Origin: Amia ocellicauda
Lineage: Eukaryota > Chordata > Actinopteri > Amiiformes > Amiidae
Direction of reading: 5' to 3'
DNA: 64,000 bases
NCBI RefSeq assembly: GCF_036373705.1
Contig: NC_089857.1
Span: forward strand, 36,838,784 to 36,902,783
A model generated the notes under the pieces. The model was not told the origin of the DNA. It worked only from the letters and a program-made list of their open reading frames with translations, and did not search any database. The position numbers and the translations under genes were made by a program. Below are positions 43,082-58,000 of the stretch, piece after piece (position 1 is the first letter of the stretch; the number at the start of each line of letters is the position of its first letter).

Positions 43082-46000
43082 CTGTCACAAGAACAGACAT
43101 TTCCAGATAGGAGAGAAAAATGGGGAAGCAATTACTTACACGGATCCATAACCTGACAGCTCTTAAAGATTGATTTAGAGAACATTCCTTAAAATGCCAT
43201 CAGAGTTTCCAACACGTATTTCATTGTGTGTCTGCCAGAGCCACATGCACTTAGCCAATGACTTCACTGTCAGCTCTTTAGCTCCCAAGAACAGACGTCA
43301 ATTAAATGAGGATAGACTTGCTGGTTAAGAAACAATTCAACATAAAATATAGTAATTAAAAACGTGCATTGGTGTTATTTACAGAAAATATCCTCTTATA
43401 CATGTTGAAAAAATGTATGAAAGATGGTAGTAGTTACAATCAATTGACACTAGGGGGCTTTCCAAGACTACAGTAAGCAGTCACCCTTAAAAACAGCTGT
43501 GCCAAGTGTTATAAATGCTTAGCTATAAAACAAAAACTAGAACTCTGCATGTCACATGATTTTTATATGAATTGTACTATAAAATATCTAATATATGAAT
43601 GGGATCTTTTCTAATTAACTACATTAATTAATATTTTCCCAAAAGTGCTTCAGAAGTCAAACCAGAACTATTGCATTTCCAACTTGTGGGACATTAATAT
43701 CCAATCACAGTTCTTTAAAGTGTTTATTAATAGGAATGCACATATCTGGGGTTAGCATTTAGACGGAAAATCCCTGACTCACGCTCATGCATTCAAATAC
43801 TCCTCAATCAGCGATGTTTTTTTAAGAATGAACTACATCTCAAGCCTACCCTGTAACACATGGTTAGCATTATGTTAATTGCAGAGCTGCTCACTTATCT
43901 CAACGGCCAGAACCACACCAGTAACCTCCGCACAACCAGCCATAGAGACGTACACATGCGAGACGAGAGCCGAAGCCAGTGCTCGGGACTAGAACCGTTT
44001 GCATCGAGGGGAAAGTAAATAAATAATAATAATCAAATGAATCCTTCAGACAATGTGGTGCAGTCGAGCGCAGTGGAGAAGACAGAGATTAAGGCCCCAT
44101 TTTGTCCAAACTCTGGCATTAGCTGCAGAACTGTGGCGCCAGGTCTTGAAAGCTCTGGTCTCTGGTGGGGTTTGACACTCCAACACTTGTGTGCAACCAG
44201 TAACCTGAGCCTCCAGCAGCCTCCCCCACCTACTGCAGCCATGCGAGGCCCAGTCTGCCGGCACGTTAATGGCCCCGTGTGAAGCCTTTTCACAGCCCTT
44301 ACCTGTTGGCTCTCTTCAGGTCGTTGACGAACTCTGCAGACTGCTGGTGCCGCACTTCGCTGCTCTTGGTCAGTCTCTCCAGCGCAGCCACCAGCTCCTG
44401 AACTCTGCTCTTGAGTTTCTTCTCCCTGGAAAAGCATTGAAACTCTCAGTGGGAGAAAACTACGGCAGGATGCACAGTCGTGTCAGATCCACAGCATCGG
44501 GCTGTTTATTACATCATGCCAGTCTGATGGAAGGGGCATCGTTTCAGCTCCCACTATTCACTAGACTCGGAGACATGCAATTTGATTTGAGATAAGGTTA
44601 TCACTTTGGAAGGAGCTCATGTTTATAGTAATATTTAATAAACAATTGTTTCAAATGCTAAAAAAGTAAAAGTTCAAGTTTTTATATTTAATAACAGTTT
44701 TGCTCTAGAGAAGAACAGATTCATCCCTGCTGCACGTCTCCAGCCGCAGCCAATAAGTGTGCCACGAAACGGCACCGTGCAGCTCAGCAGTTCTGTTTAA
44801 TGCGCTGCTCACCGTCTGAGTGCGTTGGTCAGCTCTGCCGCCAGATCGCTATCGTTGAGAGTCCTCAGATCGGCCAGCGTTATAGCAGGTGTTCCCCCAT
44901 CTCCGCAGTCCTGTGAAACAAACCAATACAGTGATGACATGGACGTTTATTGCCCCTCTGGGAGCATAACTGCCAGCGCTCGACGCACATGGCACATATG
45001 CTGAACTCAGAGGTAAATGAAGCATTCACTTTTACAAGGGCTATATGAGAACATGTTACTGTGCTGCAGGGATAAGGGACCTCTTGCCCATAAATTTCTG
45101 AGGAAACAGCTGTTACAGCATATTTCCAAAGTTCATTGCTAATAAATCAATTTCATTCTGTCGTGTTCATTTTAGACTTCGATGAATTAAATGGCAACTT
45201 CTGAAAAATCCTGAACTTTGAACAGGGGGCTGAAGGGTGTCACAGCTGGGATGTGGGGTGGGGGGGGTTGTGATGACAGGCCTGAGGAAGTGAACACGCA
45301 AACCCTTGTGTAACAGATTTGCACTTTTGCAGTTTTTTACAGAACACAAACCATGTTTGTGGCTACAATCAGTTATAATTTAAACTTTGTTCTGCCGGTC
45401 AATATTTAGGAAACTGAAGTTGTACACTCAGACAACTACATTAGGCTTTTTGAATGTACATTTTTAATAATAACACAAAACCAAGAACCCTGGATTACTC
45501 ATTCTCCAAAGTATTTCAAATTAAAGATGAGTTTATGGAAAATTGACTTGGCTACTGTCCTTGCATGGTGCAACAATGCAAAGACTGAACAGGACCAGCA
45601 GTTGTAGGAACACCTCTCTCCCACAAGGGGACACTAAAGAGCTGAAGTTGTTAAGCAGGATATGCAGAAACAATTATGATTAACATGCAACAGAAGTACA
45701 AATTCTACTATACCATGAAACTCACATGCATGCTTATATTTTAAGTGTTCATTTGTTGTCTATTCAGTACCATCATATGTATTGTATTTATTGTTCGCCC
45801 TGCTCATTTCATTAGCAGTGCAGACATCACATTTAGTTTAATGTATGACCAAAACCATCAACCTTGATATAGTCTGTGCAAGTTGAGATGTGGGTGCTCT
45901 TATTAACAGAGGGACGGTGAAAAGATACAATCAAGATGACCTTTTCAAAAACAAAACAAGTATTTTTTTATGGTTATGTAAGGAATAAAGGGCTCTGAAG

Positions 46001-49000
46001 GGTTTTAGGTGCCAAACGCAAGGGCTCTCTCCACTAAATTGCTGTTTTCCACGGCCACTTTGATAATCGGTTGAAGATTACTTTTCTGTGGCAACACAGA
46101 CGGTTCTGTTTGATCTCCCTGTGTTTGTGATACAATGGCCGGATTCCTAGGATTTGTAGTCAGACCCAAAGGAGGCAGTGTGTGTGTTGTGAATGTTTCT
46201 TATCAGAGACAGAGGCAATGGACAGATTTGAAAGGCACTGTAATCATGCCCTTGAGATTATAGCGCTGAGTTTAACGAACGGGCAACCACACTGATGGAG
46301 GCAGTGATATGCCTACTTATAGCAAACTTTTATCTCCCATCTAAGATCAGCATTGCAATATTTTTGGGGTGGGTCATGTATGAAAACAAATTGGCATCTA
46401 TACATCACTCTTCAAAACACAGTATCCATAAGGTGTAGATGATAGGAGTTGAATTACTGCACCACTCGTTCTGTTCCTCTGCATTTAGGGTTTAAAAATT
46501 AATAGGTAGATCTTTAACCACCTAAGAACAACGCAGTTTTGAAACAGTTAAACTATGTTTGGTTTTGTTTCATTACTGTTCAACAATGAATGCCTTTGGG
46601 TCAGACCTATTGAGCAACTCAAGAGTAGGAATGTGGTTTCAGACTGCTGAAAGAAGCAGCTTTCACAGGCAGGTCTGCAGCTAATAGCTACAAAGACACT
46701 GCATGGGGGGAGACAGAAAAAGATCCTCCAGTCATGTTTCTTTTTAGTAATACCCCCTTGATTGAAAACGTGTTTTCTGTCACAACGCGATACATTTTAG
46801 TATTTTATGTACGTGAAAATATAAACAAGGTACATGAATCAGAGCCCCGCAAGCGAAATGATTTGAAAGTCGGGAATCTGCCAGGGGAAGACGTGTTGAA
46901 AAACCATAAATCAGATTCACGATTTCTGATTCTTTAAGCTTGATTGCATTATATATGCATATTCTTTTCTGCCTGAATATCCCAGGAACCAATGTAAATA
47001 ATGCAAGGGCTGGCGCTGATGGAATATAAACAAGTTTACATTTGTCTGTCTTTCTTCCACTCTGCTGTAGACAAATAAACGCGTTTAAGTGAGAAAGATT
47101 AAATATCTTATTAACTTTCTTGCCTAGATGCTAATGTTTAAGTAATAAGATTGCAGTTGACTTATATTAGAGAAGCAAGAGTGGAAGTATAATTTTTTCT
47201 GTCTGGAGAGTTATGAGGGCTGCAAATCAGTATGCTTCCTTAATATAGAAATTTAAAGCAGAATTTAAAGAGAGCGGCACTACAGGTAGTGCCGTGTTTG
47301 GACGCATTATTCCTTCACGATAAACAGGCAGGAGTGCGTTTTCAGTGTGAAAAACGGCGCGAGCTGAATATCAAACTGAATATTATTTTAAACCTGTGTC
47401 AATGCTAGTCCTCTCGCCAGATGAATAACAATGACATCTTAATCAATAACCATCTCCCTGCCACTCTTCTGTCCTCTGCCACTCAAGATTAGGCTGTGGC
47501 AAGCATGATTGACATATTGTGCCTCATTAGCCCTCCTTTTACAGTCGGATGTTAATTCTTTAGTAAGTGCTCAACTGCAGTTAATCCTTAAAAAGACGAT
47601 GAAGGGAAAAAAAGGGTAAACACCGGTTGTACCAAGTGCTGCAGTACTGAGAGCCGAGGTCACGGGTCTAGGATGAACAGGAAGGAATCTGTCAGCATGG
47701 CTTTCGAAAGTCATGCTAATGAGTCACTGAATCAGGAAACAACACTATCATTTTTTTCAGCCGTGCAATTAAGCTTTCTGAGGAACAGGTAAAGGACTGA
47801 GTGTCCTCCACGCTGACCCACTAAAGCTTCTTCCTCACAGGCCAAGGTAATAATCCACCTCTCATCTTCTTTTTTAGGCCAAATAAATGCCAATTAACCA
47901 ATAAGTTTGGTTTCCCTTGCAGCCAGCAAGCCAGTGCCAGCTTGGATTGTGTCCTCTCCCCACCCTGACCCTTCCAGGATGCCCTACCTTGCCCATGTCT
48001 TTGCTGCCGCTGCTGCCAGTGGAGCTGAGGGACCTCATGCGCTGCTCCTTGTGCTCCTCCACCTCGGACTTCAGGTGCTCGATGTGCACCAGGTAGGCCT
48101 GCTCCTGGGCCTCCCGTGTGCTTAACTTGAGCTCCAGGGCCTTCTTCTCCTTCTCAAGCAGGTACAGCTGGGCCTTCAGTTCTGCCATCTCCTCCTGCCA
48201 ACGGCACAGCACAGGGGACACAGGTCAGGCCCGGCGCCAGCGAGAGCCAGGCAGACCAAGAGAATTGGTTCATCCTTCACTTAAAGAACCCAAAGAATAC
48301 TGCCATCATCTTCTAAAAGGGCTTGTAGGGCACTGGAGATAACAGTTATGGTCTGCTATTATGGCCAGTCACCTGGACAAGAGTCACCCATCCCCGACTC
48401 TCTGAATAGACGCTCAATGGAGTGGAATTTCCTTAGCACTGTTCTCATTCTCCGACTAAAGGCTGTGAGGATAGAAGAAATGCAGCCCGGACTAATTGTA
48501 GTAGACAGGTAGACCCACTAGTATTACTCAGCCCAGAGGATTTTAATAGACATGAATCACAATTAAGTTTTGGAAGAGAAGTCGTTTTCTTTTTCTTTTT
48601 TTTCTTCCCACCCTCCCAAAGAAATGAATCATCGCGGATTTCCGTACAGGACTGCACTGTGAATGTGAGACAAGGGGATGGAAAGTAGGCCAGACCTGCA
48701 CCACATGGGAGTTAAAGGAGTGACAAGCACTGTTCACTGTAACCTGTAAAGGTTATAAGTATTGTATATGTCTAAAGTGGTGTGGAACAATACAATGACT
48801 AATCTCCACGCGCGTGTGTGTCTACAGTGCGCTTAGAGCGAGTCGGGACCTTCATGGCCATGAGCTCCTGCATGAGCACGGCGTTCTCCAGGTCGAGCCG
48901 CTGGCTGTCGCCCCGGGCCTTGACATCGTAGCTCAGGGGGTCGATGTGGATGCTCTCCAGCTCCAGCATGGTGAGCTTCACGGCTGCCCGGTCGTTCCTC

Positions 49001-52000
49001 AGCTGGTGGATGTAGTCTTTCAGCCGCTGCTCGTCCTCCTTGGTGAAGTCTGTGTCGCAGCTGCTCGCCGTGGAACTGGTTGTGCTGAGGAATGGATTCA
49101 GAGGGTCAAAGGTCAACAGGGCATCAACACACCTTTTAAAACAACAAATTATATATTTACAGCTCTGGAAAAAAATTAAGAGACCACTCCAAGTTCAGAA
49201 ATCAATGTTAAGTGGTCTCTTAATTTTTTATTTTATTGTATGATATTTAGAGTAATAATACTGATATATGTTTCTATTTGAATACCAAATGGTGTTCGGT
49301 TACAATGCAAATAAAGACATGCATAAATAGATCAGTTGCGATAAGTGTTTGCATATTGAAGAAGTAAATCACTGAGGAAGGTATGACCTAAGCCTCCGAT
49401 CATCCTAGCTGAGGAGTCTCAATCAACAGAGCCTGCGGGGTTAAGTAGTTATTCATTAGGAGGCTTCCCGGAATTCCACATGATCTCACAGTATCAGCAG
49501 GGGACCGCAGGCCTGTAAGTGTGCCCTATCACATCGCTAAGAGGACTCTCTGCCTTCTGATAACAGACGGAGGGAACGGACACAGACAAGAACAAGAAGA
49601 GCACATTTACTGTATAGATATCAACTCCATAAATGGATCTGGCAAGAGTTACATTTAAGATCCGTCAGCATGAAACAGTGCAGCACTGAAATGGTACTTT
49701 ACTGCCAAACAAATGAAATCTCGACACTTTCAAATGAATTGGCACACTGTTTTTTTTTTTACGTATTGGAGGTTTTTGAAAAATTTAGGTTGTGTGAAGA
49801 AGTGGATTTATGTGCATATCCCACAAGGCTTTTTTGTAGTCTGAATACTTAAGGAACAGATGAGAAATAATATATGTAGAGATGACAGGTACTGCACACT
49901 ACACAAAAGCTAACCTGTTACACACTGACGAAATGTCATTATAAGTAACCTTATTTCTTTATTAATTGAAATTGTACATGTTTCACAAACAGTGACAAAA
50001 TCCATAATATTCCAGAGCTGGGACACGATCTATCCTTAAGGGTTTATAATGGGGGATATTATTTCTAAAGGCACCTGAAGTTGTTATAGCAAAGTCTGCT
50101 GACAGCAACTGAAACATTTTTCGTCAAAGGAAGAGGCTGTTTATCTAAAAAGAGACCGTCAAGACCCACCAGCTGTTTTTTCTTATGTCAGACATAAATA
50201 ATAAATATTCATTCCAAACAAAGAACAGGACATGTTTCCCTAGTGGTTAAAAAGGAAAAAACAAACACAAAAAATTGTTCCTGGTCTGCAACACTGACAT
50301 TCTGGACTTTGAACAACGTCACTACAAAGCAGAAGAGTAAAATCAAAGATGAGATTTGAGTAGGACCTTCCGGAGGTTTTTAAATAAAGTATAAATAAAA
50401 GCAAACTATAAGTCTAAGGCGCTGTGTAAATTATATTTTAAAAGTATGGCTGTTTTAATGCTGGTAACAAAATCATATGACTAATAGCTGGCATTGCAGT
50501 TGGCAAGTTATTGCACCAGAGATGATATTTCTTATTGTACAAGGTAAAATTATTACTGTAAAAACAATTTAAGCCTCCAAGAAACAAGTCAAAAAACAGA
50601 GGCATGACAAGTTTTGAAAACCTTTACCATAATTAGCATATCAAGTAACAGGACAATGCCTTAAGTGCAGGAGTAATTAGATATCACAGGCATAAACAGT
50701 CTCTAAATTAAACCAAGCATTGTTTAATTTCAATGAATACAAAAGATTGGTTGCTAGTAATTTTATTTGGCATTTGTCTAATTGAGCAAATGAGAACACT
50801 TTTGATCCAGAGCCCAACGCTGCGGACTAGAACACAATGTACTGGTCTTGCCTGAGAAATGGTACAGGCGTCTCACTGAGGAGCTATTAATATGTCCCAA
50901 GGTGGCTGACCAATTTTTCTAGCATCTGTGAGACAGTAAAGGGTTCAAAGTGCTATTTTGAATGCATTTCCCAAAGTATGGCTTAATGCTGGTAACTGAA
51001 ACAACAGCAAAACATTGTGTACACTGCAGGCTATAGAAATACACACTAATTAAGATATTTAATAGGAATTACAATCAAAACCTATTGTTAAAGTGGAGAG
51101 AATGCTGCACCAGAAAGCTCATGCCATATAAATTGAGGCGGCACCTCACGAATCCAAGTTCTAATGTTTCGAATTTCAATACAATCACATCTTCAAATAT
51201 TGCATTTATCACAAAGACACCTGCAACAAAGTACTTAATCACTGTACAGCACCTACATTTCGTATTGGTTTTAAAAATAATTTCAAACTACTTCTTCAGA
51301 GCATAAAATAGCTGCAGTACAAATGATTTTAGCCCTGTGTAAAGAGTGAATATCATTCAATTTATTTCTCCCTTTTTCAGTTTTTTTTTTTCCCTCTGTA
51401 ATTTGTAAAATTTTACCCACTGCACATTTCAGATTCACTACTGCTTGCCTACATCTCCTTGGAAATAGGATTACAAACTATTTCCGACATCCATATCCAT
51501 GGCTCTTGGCTAGCTCAGAATTTTAAATTTCCAATCACATTTTCAACAGCCATGCATTTTTGAAAACGCAAAAACTAATCCCAGTATTTCATCATACGCA
51601 CTGAAAACTGGCAAATCTTACCAGAGGAGGTGACAAGAACCCTGTTTATCTACTGCCAAACAGAACACGTCGTTCCTGTCGCATTTCAAACAAAAATCAC
51701 TAAATGTTGGCAATTATCTTCAAACAAACAAAAATAACACACCGATGTAATAATTTTCATAGGTAAAGTGGACAAATGTACAAATGCAGCATCCTTTAAC
51801 GATGGGACAGAATAAACCTCAACATTTTAAGCACATACCTGGGACATGACTCTATTATGTCTGCACTTGTTAGCTCATTTGTAGGGGGACGTATGCTTAG
51901 TGTATTTTGTACTGATTGTATTTACTGCACTGTGTAATGCTGTGAAAATGTGTCTTATAAAACTATAAGCATTGTGGGGAGGGCTTCTGCTAATAAATAC

Positions 52001-55000
52001 ATAATCATCATTATAATAAATAATACATTTAAAAACTGCTCTCAAATGTTCAAACAGTTTCTCACAAAATGTAACAAGGGTTGTCTGGAGGTTTGTAGAG
52101 ACTATGGTTTTAATTATCACCCTTTCACCACCAGACGAATAGGATATCATCTCACTAGGGTCTGCAGTGAAACAAGCTTTGTCTCTTGGTTTCAATCCAC
52201 AGTGCGTTTTAATTCCAGAGGGTAAAACTTCAACAGAGACAAGTATTCCTAGGTGGCCCAAGTCCCAGAATTGATAATGGTAGTATTCAGATGAGTAGTG
52301 GGGTAAAGAAGACCGCTCTTTCCTGGTTACTGGTGAAGAGTGTACAGGTAGTGCCTCCACACCTGTGCCTTTCGTGAGCAGTCAACTAATATTCAGGCGA
52401 AACCGTGCTGAAGTCATGGCACTCAGCTCACCTTGTGTGGCTGTTTGAGGAAAGGCTCTCCCAGGGCTGGACGCTGCAGCCCGTCACAGTGAACGCGGCC
52501 CCACAGCTCCCGTCCAGCTTCATGAGCAGGGCTTTGGCAGCGTTCTCGGCCGTCTTCCTGCAGTCGTGGGCCCTCTTCAGGATTTGGGTGATGTTTTCAT
52601 CTCCGGTTTGGTCTCCTGGTTGATGCAAAAGAGGCTAAGAGTTATGATTCTCTCACAGTTAAACAGACAATGAGGCGTGTAGAGTTAATAAGCTTCTATA
52701 AGGATGATGGATCATCGCAGCTCCCCAAGTAGAGCGCCCCATTATCTTGCGTTAATTCCATCTGAAGCTGCAGTGGCTCCCGAATCTCGAAACTCCCACT
52801 GTAGCAGCGGCTTAGTTACATGCAGCACAAGCACTATAAAATATATATTTGGACTTCCTCGTTTAGCAGCATGATTTGCTCTGCTGTGCACATGACTTCT
52901 ATGTTGCAGTTTGAAGTATTTTCTACAATGTAAAGAGTCATCCAATGATATGATGAGACTAGCAGAACAAAAGCAGAATGTGCATGAAAACTGTGCAGCT
53001 CCAATGCAGGGGTAATGCGTTTATGAATGCTGCATTGCCAGGACATAAGGCAGATGAACCTCAATCTCAAACAGCCCAGAGATATAATATTATTGAAAAC
53101 AGCTTCTCTGGAAAACAAATACAAATCAAATGATATCGAATCAATCAATCTGCCCTTTATAGTACCTGGGATACACTTTAGGAACAGGCTGGTATGTCTA
53201 ATATCCATTAATAACAAAACACGTCTATTAACATTGTATTTAAAATAAATAAATAATTGAAGTTAAATCAACCATCACTTGACTTTCACTACCACTTGTA
53301 GAGAAAGTCCAATAGGCTGCAGGTCAATACCTTAATCTCTTTTGCTTTTTCCTAATGCTAATTTGTAACTGCATGACTCCAAAAGCGAGTTAAAATAAAA
53401 TAAAAATCTAGTGCCACTGGACAGCTGTGACTCATCTTCCTGAAATACAAACGGGGGCAAAATAATACAGAGATTCAACTCCTATTGAAATCAATCGAAA
53501 CTGATCCAACTCCATTTTTAAATACAATCAGCTTTGTAGTCCTCTACGGGAAGATAAAAGCTGAGCACTAATGAAGAGTTTTACAAAGACGGATGACAGG
53601 ATTCTTCACACCAGAATTTTAATGGTTGTCGTCAATTTTTTTTAAATTTTTTTTTTAGAAGTGCAGAGAGGGCTATTGCACCGACTTACTAGAAGAATAT
53701 TAACTCTGCAAAGTCTTTCTTTCACAATCATGTACGAAAAGCCTGAGTGGATGCTGCTCAAGAACATCACCATAAACTGTTCTCAGCTATAAGATGGTCA
53801 CAGGTAAATCAATGGCAATAAACAACACAATTACTCCATGTCACTATTTTTACTAAAATGTTTCACAGTCCCATTTGACTAAGAATTTTGACTCAACTAG
53901 CAGCAGGAAGGAGTCTCTGTGTCAAACAATATTCAATTTAAGTAGATTAATTGGAGGACTAAACTTTTTAATTTCTTTCGGATCATTTTACACATTTGAA
54001 CTGGTACTGAAATGCCTGAATACTTGGAAAATAAGGGGTATTTATAGATTCACATTTGTCAGTCTGTAAAGACTGTCTCCATATGTGACACTTTGTTTAT
54101 CTGCAATTATGGGTCATTTTGGCCTGAATGGAAAATATCCAGGCTTGAGAAAAATCGAAATGTGGTGAACGGATTCAAATGAAAAAATAAATGTACATAC
54201 AAATATGTTATTCAGATCTTTCATAAAATAAAACTACAATTTCAAGTAATACTTAATTGTTCAATGATTCAGTATCAATATGACAATGAATCCTTGAACA
54301 ATGAAGTAGTACATTAGCTGGTTAAACAGACTGGAAAACCTTGAAATCTTATTTTTCCCCTCTCCTTTTCTTTCTTCTTTAATACGTAAAACCTAATAAA
54401 ATCTGTGCAGTTGATGGACTGCTTGCCATACAAGTGAATTAAACATTTTCTTTGTAGACATAAAAAAAAAAAAACCTGACAGCAGTGAGAAACATGGGGG
54501 AATAAAATGTTATTCATTAAAACTCCCAGTTCAGCACTAAGAGGGGGACAATGATTGTTCTTCAAAGTCTTTGCAAGTTTGTATAGTTCTCCTTTGATCA
54601 CTCTATCCTGGATAGGTTCAATTTAAGGTCATGGCATTATAAGGCAGACCGGACTTGATTAAAAACCACTAACCCAACCAAAGTATGTCCTTCCTGTTAC
54701 AGCACACTCTGTGATCCTGAATCATGCATTACTTACCTACAGAGCCGACACCAGCAGCTCTGAACTGGCCCAGAATGAGACTCTGTTCGCTCTCCGCCAG
54801 GGCAAGAAGTAACTCGTAGGCTTCGATGCAGTGCTCACTGCAAACAAACGGCAAATCGCATGGTAAGAAAAACATGCTGATGACAGCTCACAGCACAGGA
54901 ATGCAGCACCCGTTTTGTCAAACCTGCACGAGGAGCCTGATTAAAATAGTTTATGTAAAATCAAATGATCTGACTTTGTGAAAACAGGTTCTGTAATTTT

Positions 55001-58000
55001 ACAGACAATAAAAGGGATGCTGTTTAATAAATATAATACCATGGCTACCATGGCTAGTCCGTTCCAAAAGTCAGTCCCCTCTTTTCTCCAAGAAGAAAAC
55101 ATGTTTTCTTGGTTTCTGAGGGAAATATTACCCAGTATCTGCATCCAATCCACCACAGAATGATTCCAATTGAATTTTCCGAGCCTGTATCAAGGGCATG
55201 TGTACCATCTTTACTTACTGTCCAGCTGTCAAAGGCCAAGAAGGAGCTGAGAGGCAGAACAGGAACCACAGAGACCACAACATAATAAAGCACCACTCTT
55301 TCTGAAGGGTAACCTTGGCCTTACTAATAATGCCAGTCTGTTCCTGATAGTGAATTTGTGATGCAATACAAGCTGTCATACAGAATGCAGGTCACTGTGT
55401 GATGCAGTTTACAACTAGTGATCACAGTCATTAAAGTGTTCAAAATAAAACTATCTTCATGTATTTTGCAGTTTCCATCTTAAACAGAATAAAAATTTGA
55501 CAGACAGTGAAGTGAGTCCAATATTTAATAAATCATTTGGCAACAGCAGAGGAATCAGCAGGAAACTTGAGGTCCCCTTTTACCTACTGACATTTTGCTC
55601 ACATATTGTTGCGCTAAAGTTCTTGGCTGAGCCCCATGCAAGGAAGATGCTTCAATTAATTTACATGCAAGAGATAACTTCACCTTTATTCTGTATGAGG
55701 CAATGACCTGTTTGAAAAACACGCAATTTCCAAAGCAGGACTGTGTTCGGTGCCTTTAAATAAATCCATCAATAAAACAAGCTGGATCTCAATCTGTCCA
55801 TTACTGCTTCCTAATTGGAGATAAAAGCCAGCCTATTCATCAGCTTCTTATCTTCTGAGTAAGACGTTGGGGTGATATCTAGACACAGAGATTTGCAATC
55901 CCCATTACCTCGGTTACAGTTAATAATTGCCGTATGAAGCTCTTGCGTCAGAGTAACCTTTCTTCCAAGGCAGGATTGTCAGGATAACAGATCTTTTTGG
56001 AGTGGTTTGTATTCCTCAGTCCTTAACTAATTTGAGTAATTATGCATACATGCACACTTGCAGTGATAATAAATGACACCGCTGCAGAGAGTGAAAGGTT
56101 TCAGATGGCGTTTCTCTTAAAGGGACAGCGGGAGGATGCTGAACACACACCTGTACTGCAGGGCCAGTCTGAGGGCTGTAGCATTCGACTCGTATTTCCC
56201 CACCAGCATGCTCATTCGCTCAGCATTGCTCTTGCATTCTTCCAGTGTGATTGTTAGCAAGTCATTCTGAGACTTCAAATGTTCAATGCGGCTGAAAAGC
56301 AGAAATAAACACAGACATCAACAAACAGAACACAATATTGTAATACAATACATTTTGAAAAGTAGAAATGGACTTCATTAGTGAAGCAAGCTGGCACATC
56401 ACCAGTGTTGACAAACTATCAATAATGTTGATAAGTGTACAGTGCCACCCCCATGATTTAGCAGGTACCGTGCAGCAAATTATTATTTTTGATTTAATTC
56501 TTAATTAGTGTCCACTGCTGAAGTTATACAAAACAATATTTGCATGTTTTACATTTTAAGAAGTAAATCTAGTATCAGATACAGTCACAACAGATTTAAT
56601 TTGTTTTCTCAAACCATACAGAAGGTATGTAAATATATCCCAGTGATAAGTGGTTTCATACACTATCTTAATATCTCAGAAATGTATGTTTTTTAAAACT
56701 ATTTGACCCAACTTGTACTTTGCTTATCATTGAATTATACAGCAGCCTCATTTTCCCTATATTGAAGAGTATCTGGAAAGGAACTTTTATTGAATGCAAT
56801 TGCAACATTCCATTCCCAGATTTAACTCTGAAGTTTGTAAAGATTGTTAAAGATCACTTATAACAATCAAACTAAATGAGCAACAAACCCCTCTCCCCAA
56901 AAGAGAGTCCATCTGCACTGGAAATACACATACAAGCATGTATCCTAATGTGTTAAAGTCATCTAAAGAGTCTGGCTTATTGAAAAGCCTGTCTCCAATC
57001 TTAAGGCCATTGACAATGCTCTCCGTTTATAAAGATAAATCATCCAACGGCTTGACAAGTGTCTCGTGGATGAGCCCACCTGTTCAGCCTTTCGGTTTCC
57101 ACTTCAAACTCCCGGATCTTGTTCTCGGAGATGGCAGAGCCGTGCGAGTAAAGCGTCTGGAAGATTTCCTGGATGTTAGAACAGTCTTGTAAGGAATGAG
57201 CCAAGTGCTCGGCTACACTACTGGACACCTGCGCAAATAAACACAACCGTTAATCCACCCAGTATACAGTTCAGCATGCTCACACGATTGGGTGTGGCAC
57301 TTCAACACTTTGTCCTTCTTTTCATCAGAACCCAAGAAGTTAAATACATCGAACTTCAACGAAACACTGAATCTTTCACAGTGATCTCATCTCTACTTTT
57401 CTGAACATTTCACAGGTTTCTGTCTTTCATTTTAAACCAAGACATATGTTGGCAAAATCAAGAAATGTGAAGTTGAGCATTCTGTGGAGTTTCCATTACC
57501 ATGAATACCTAAAATTGTCAAATAAATATATAAATAAATAAAAGCATTGACTAAAATTGTGGATTATTTGTAATTTTTGCGAGTACATGCATCTGAAGGA
57601 AAGCAGGTGTCGTCCCACAGCATGAAGGACAATATCAGGTAATCTTGTAGGTTGTTAGTGAAGTTCAGAACCAATTGACAACCAAGCCCAACAGATGTGG
57701 ACATAGTTGTTTTGTTTCCTGAAGAACCTTAAATCCCAAAAGCATTCAGAAGCATTCAGTTCTGGAAGAAACACATCTACATTAAGCTGACAAAACCATG
57801 GAAGACCTCCCAGCACATTTCACCTAGAGAGGAGATGGAATATATTTTAAGCCATCAGGGCTGTTATTAAACCCAAAACACATCTATTCATGAAAAAGTA
57901 CTGGTTGGATCTGGTGTTCTTTACAATAGGTTCCTGCAACATTTCAGTTGAAGAGCAGCATTTATGACCCTCACGAGGGTTTTTTGGCCATGCTTGTCAG

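Noticed and set aside
42738..43151. 137-codon plus-strand frame over the MCC last exon; likewise 48814-49179 and 44033-44437
   Set aside because: These are shadows of GC-rich MCC exons in other frames or strands; the minus-strand MCC frame explains the openness.
51875..52360. 161-codon minus-strand open frame inside an MCC intron, the longest unexplained frame
   Set aside because: No family motif, biased composition or splice support; one open frame of this size is expected by chance in 64 kb. It also ends 72 bp from a real exon without continuing it.
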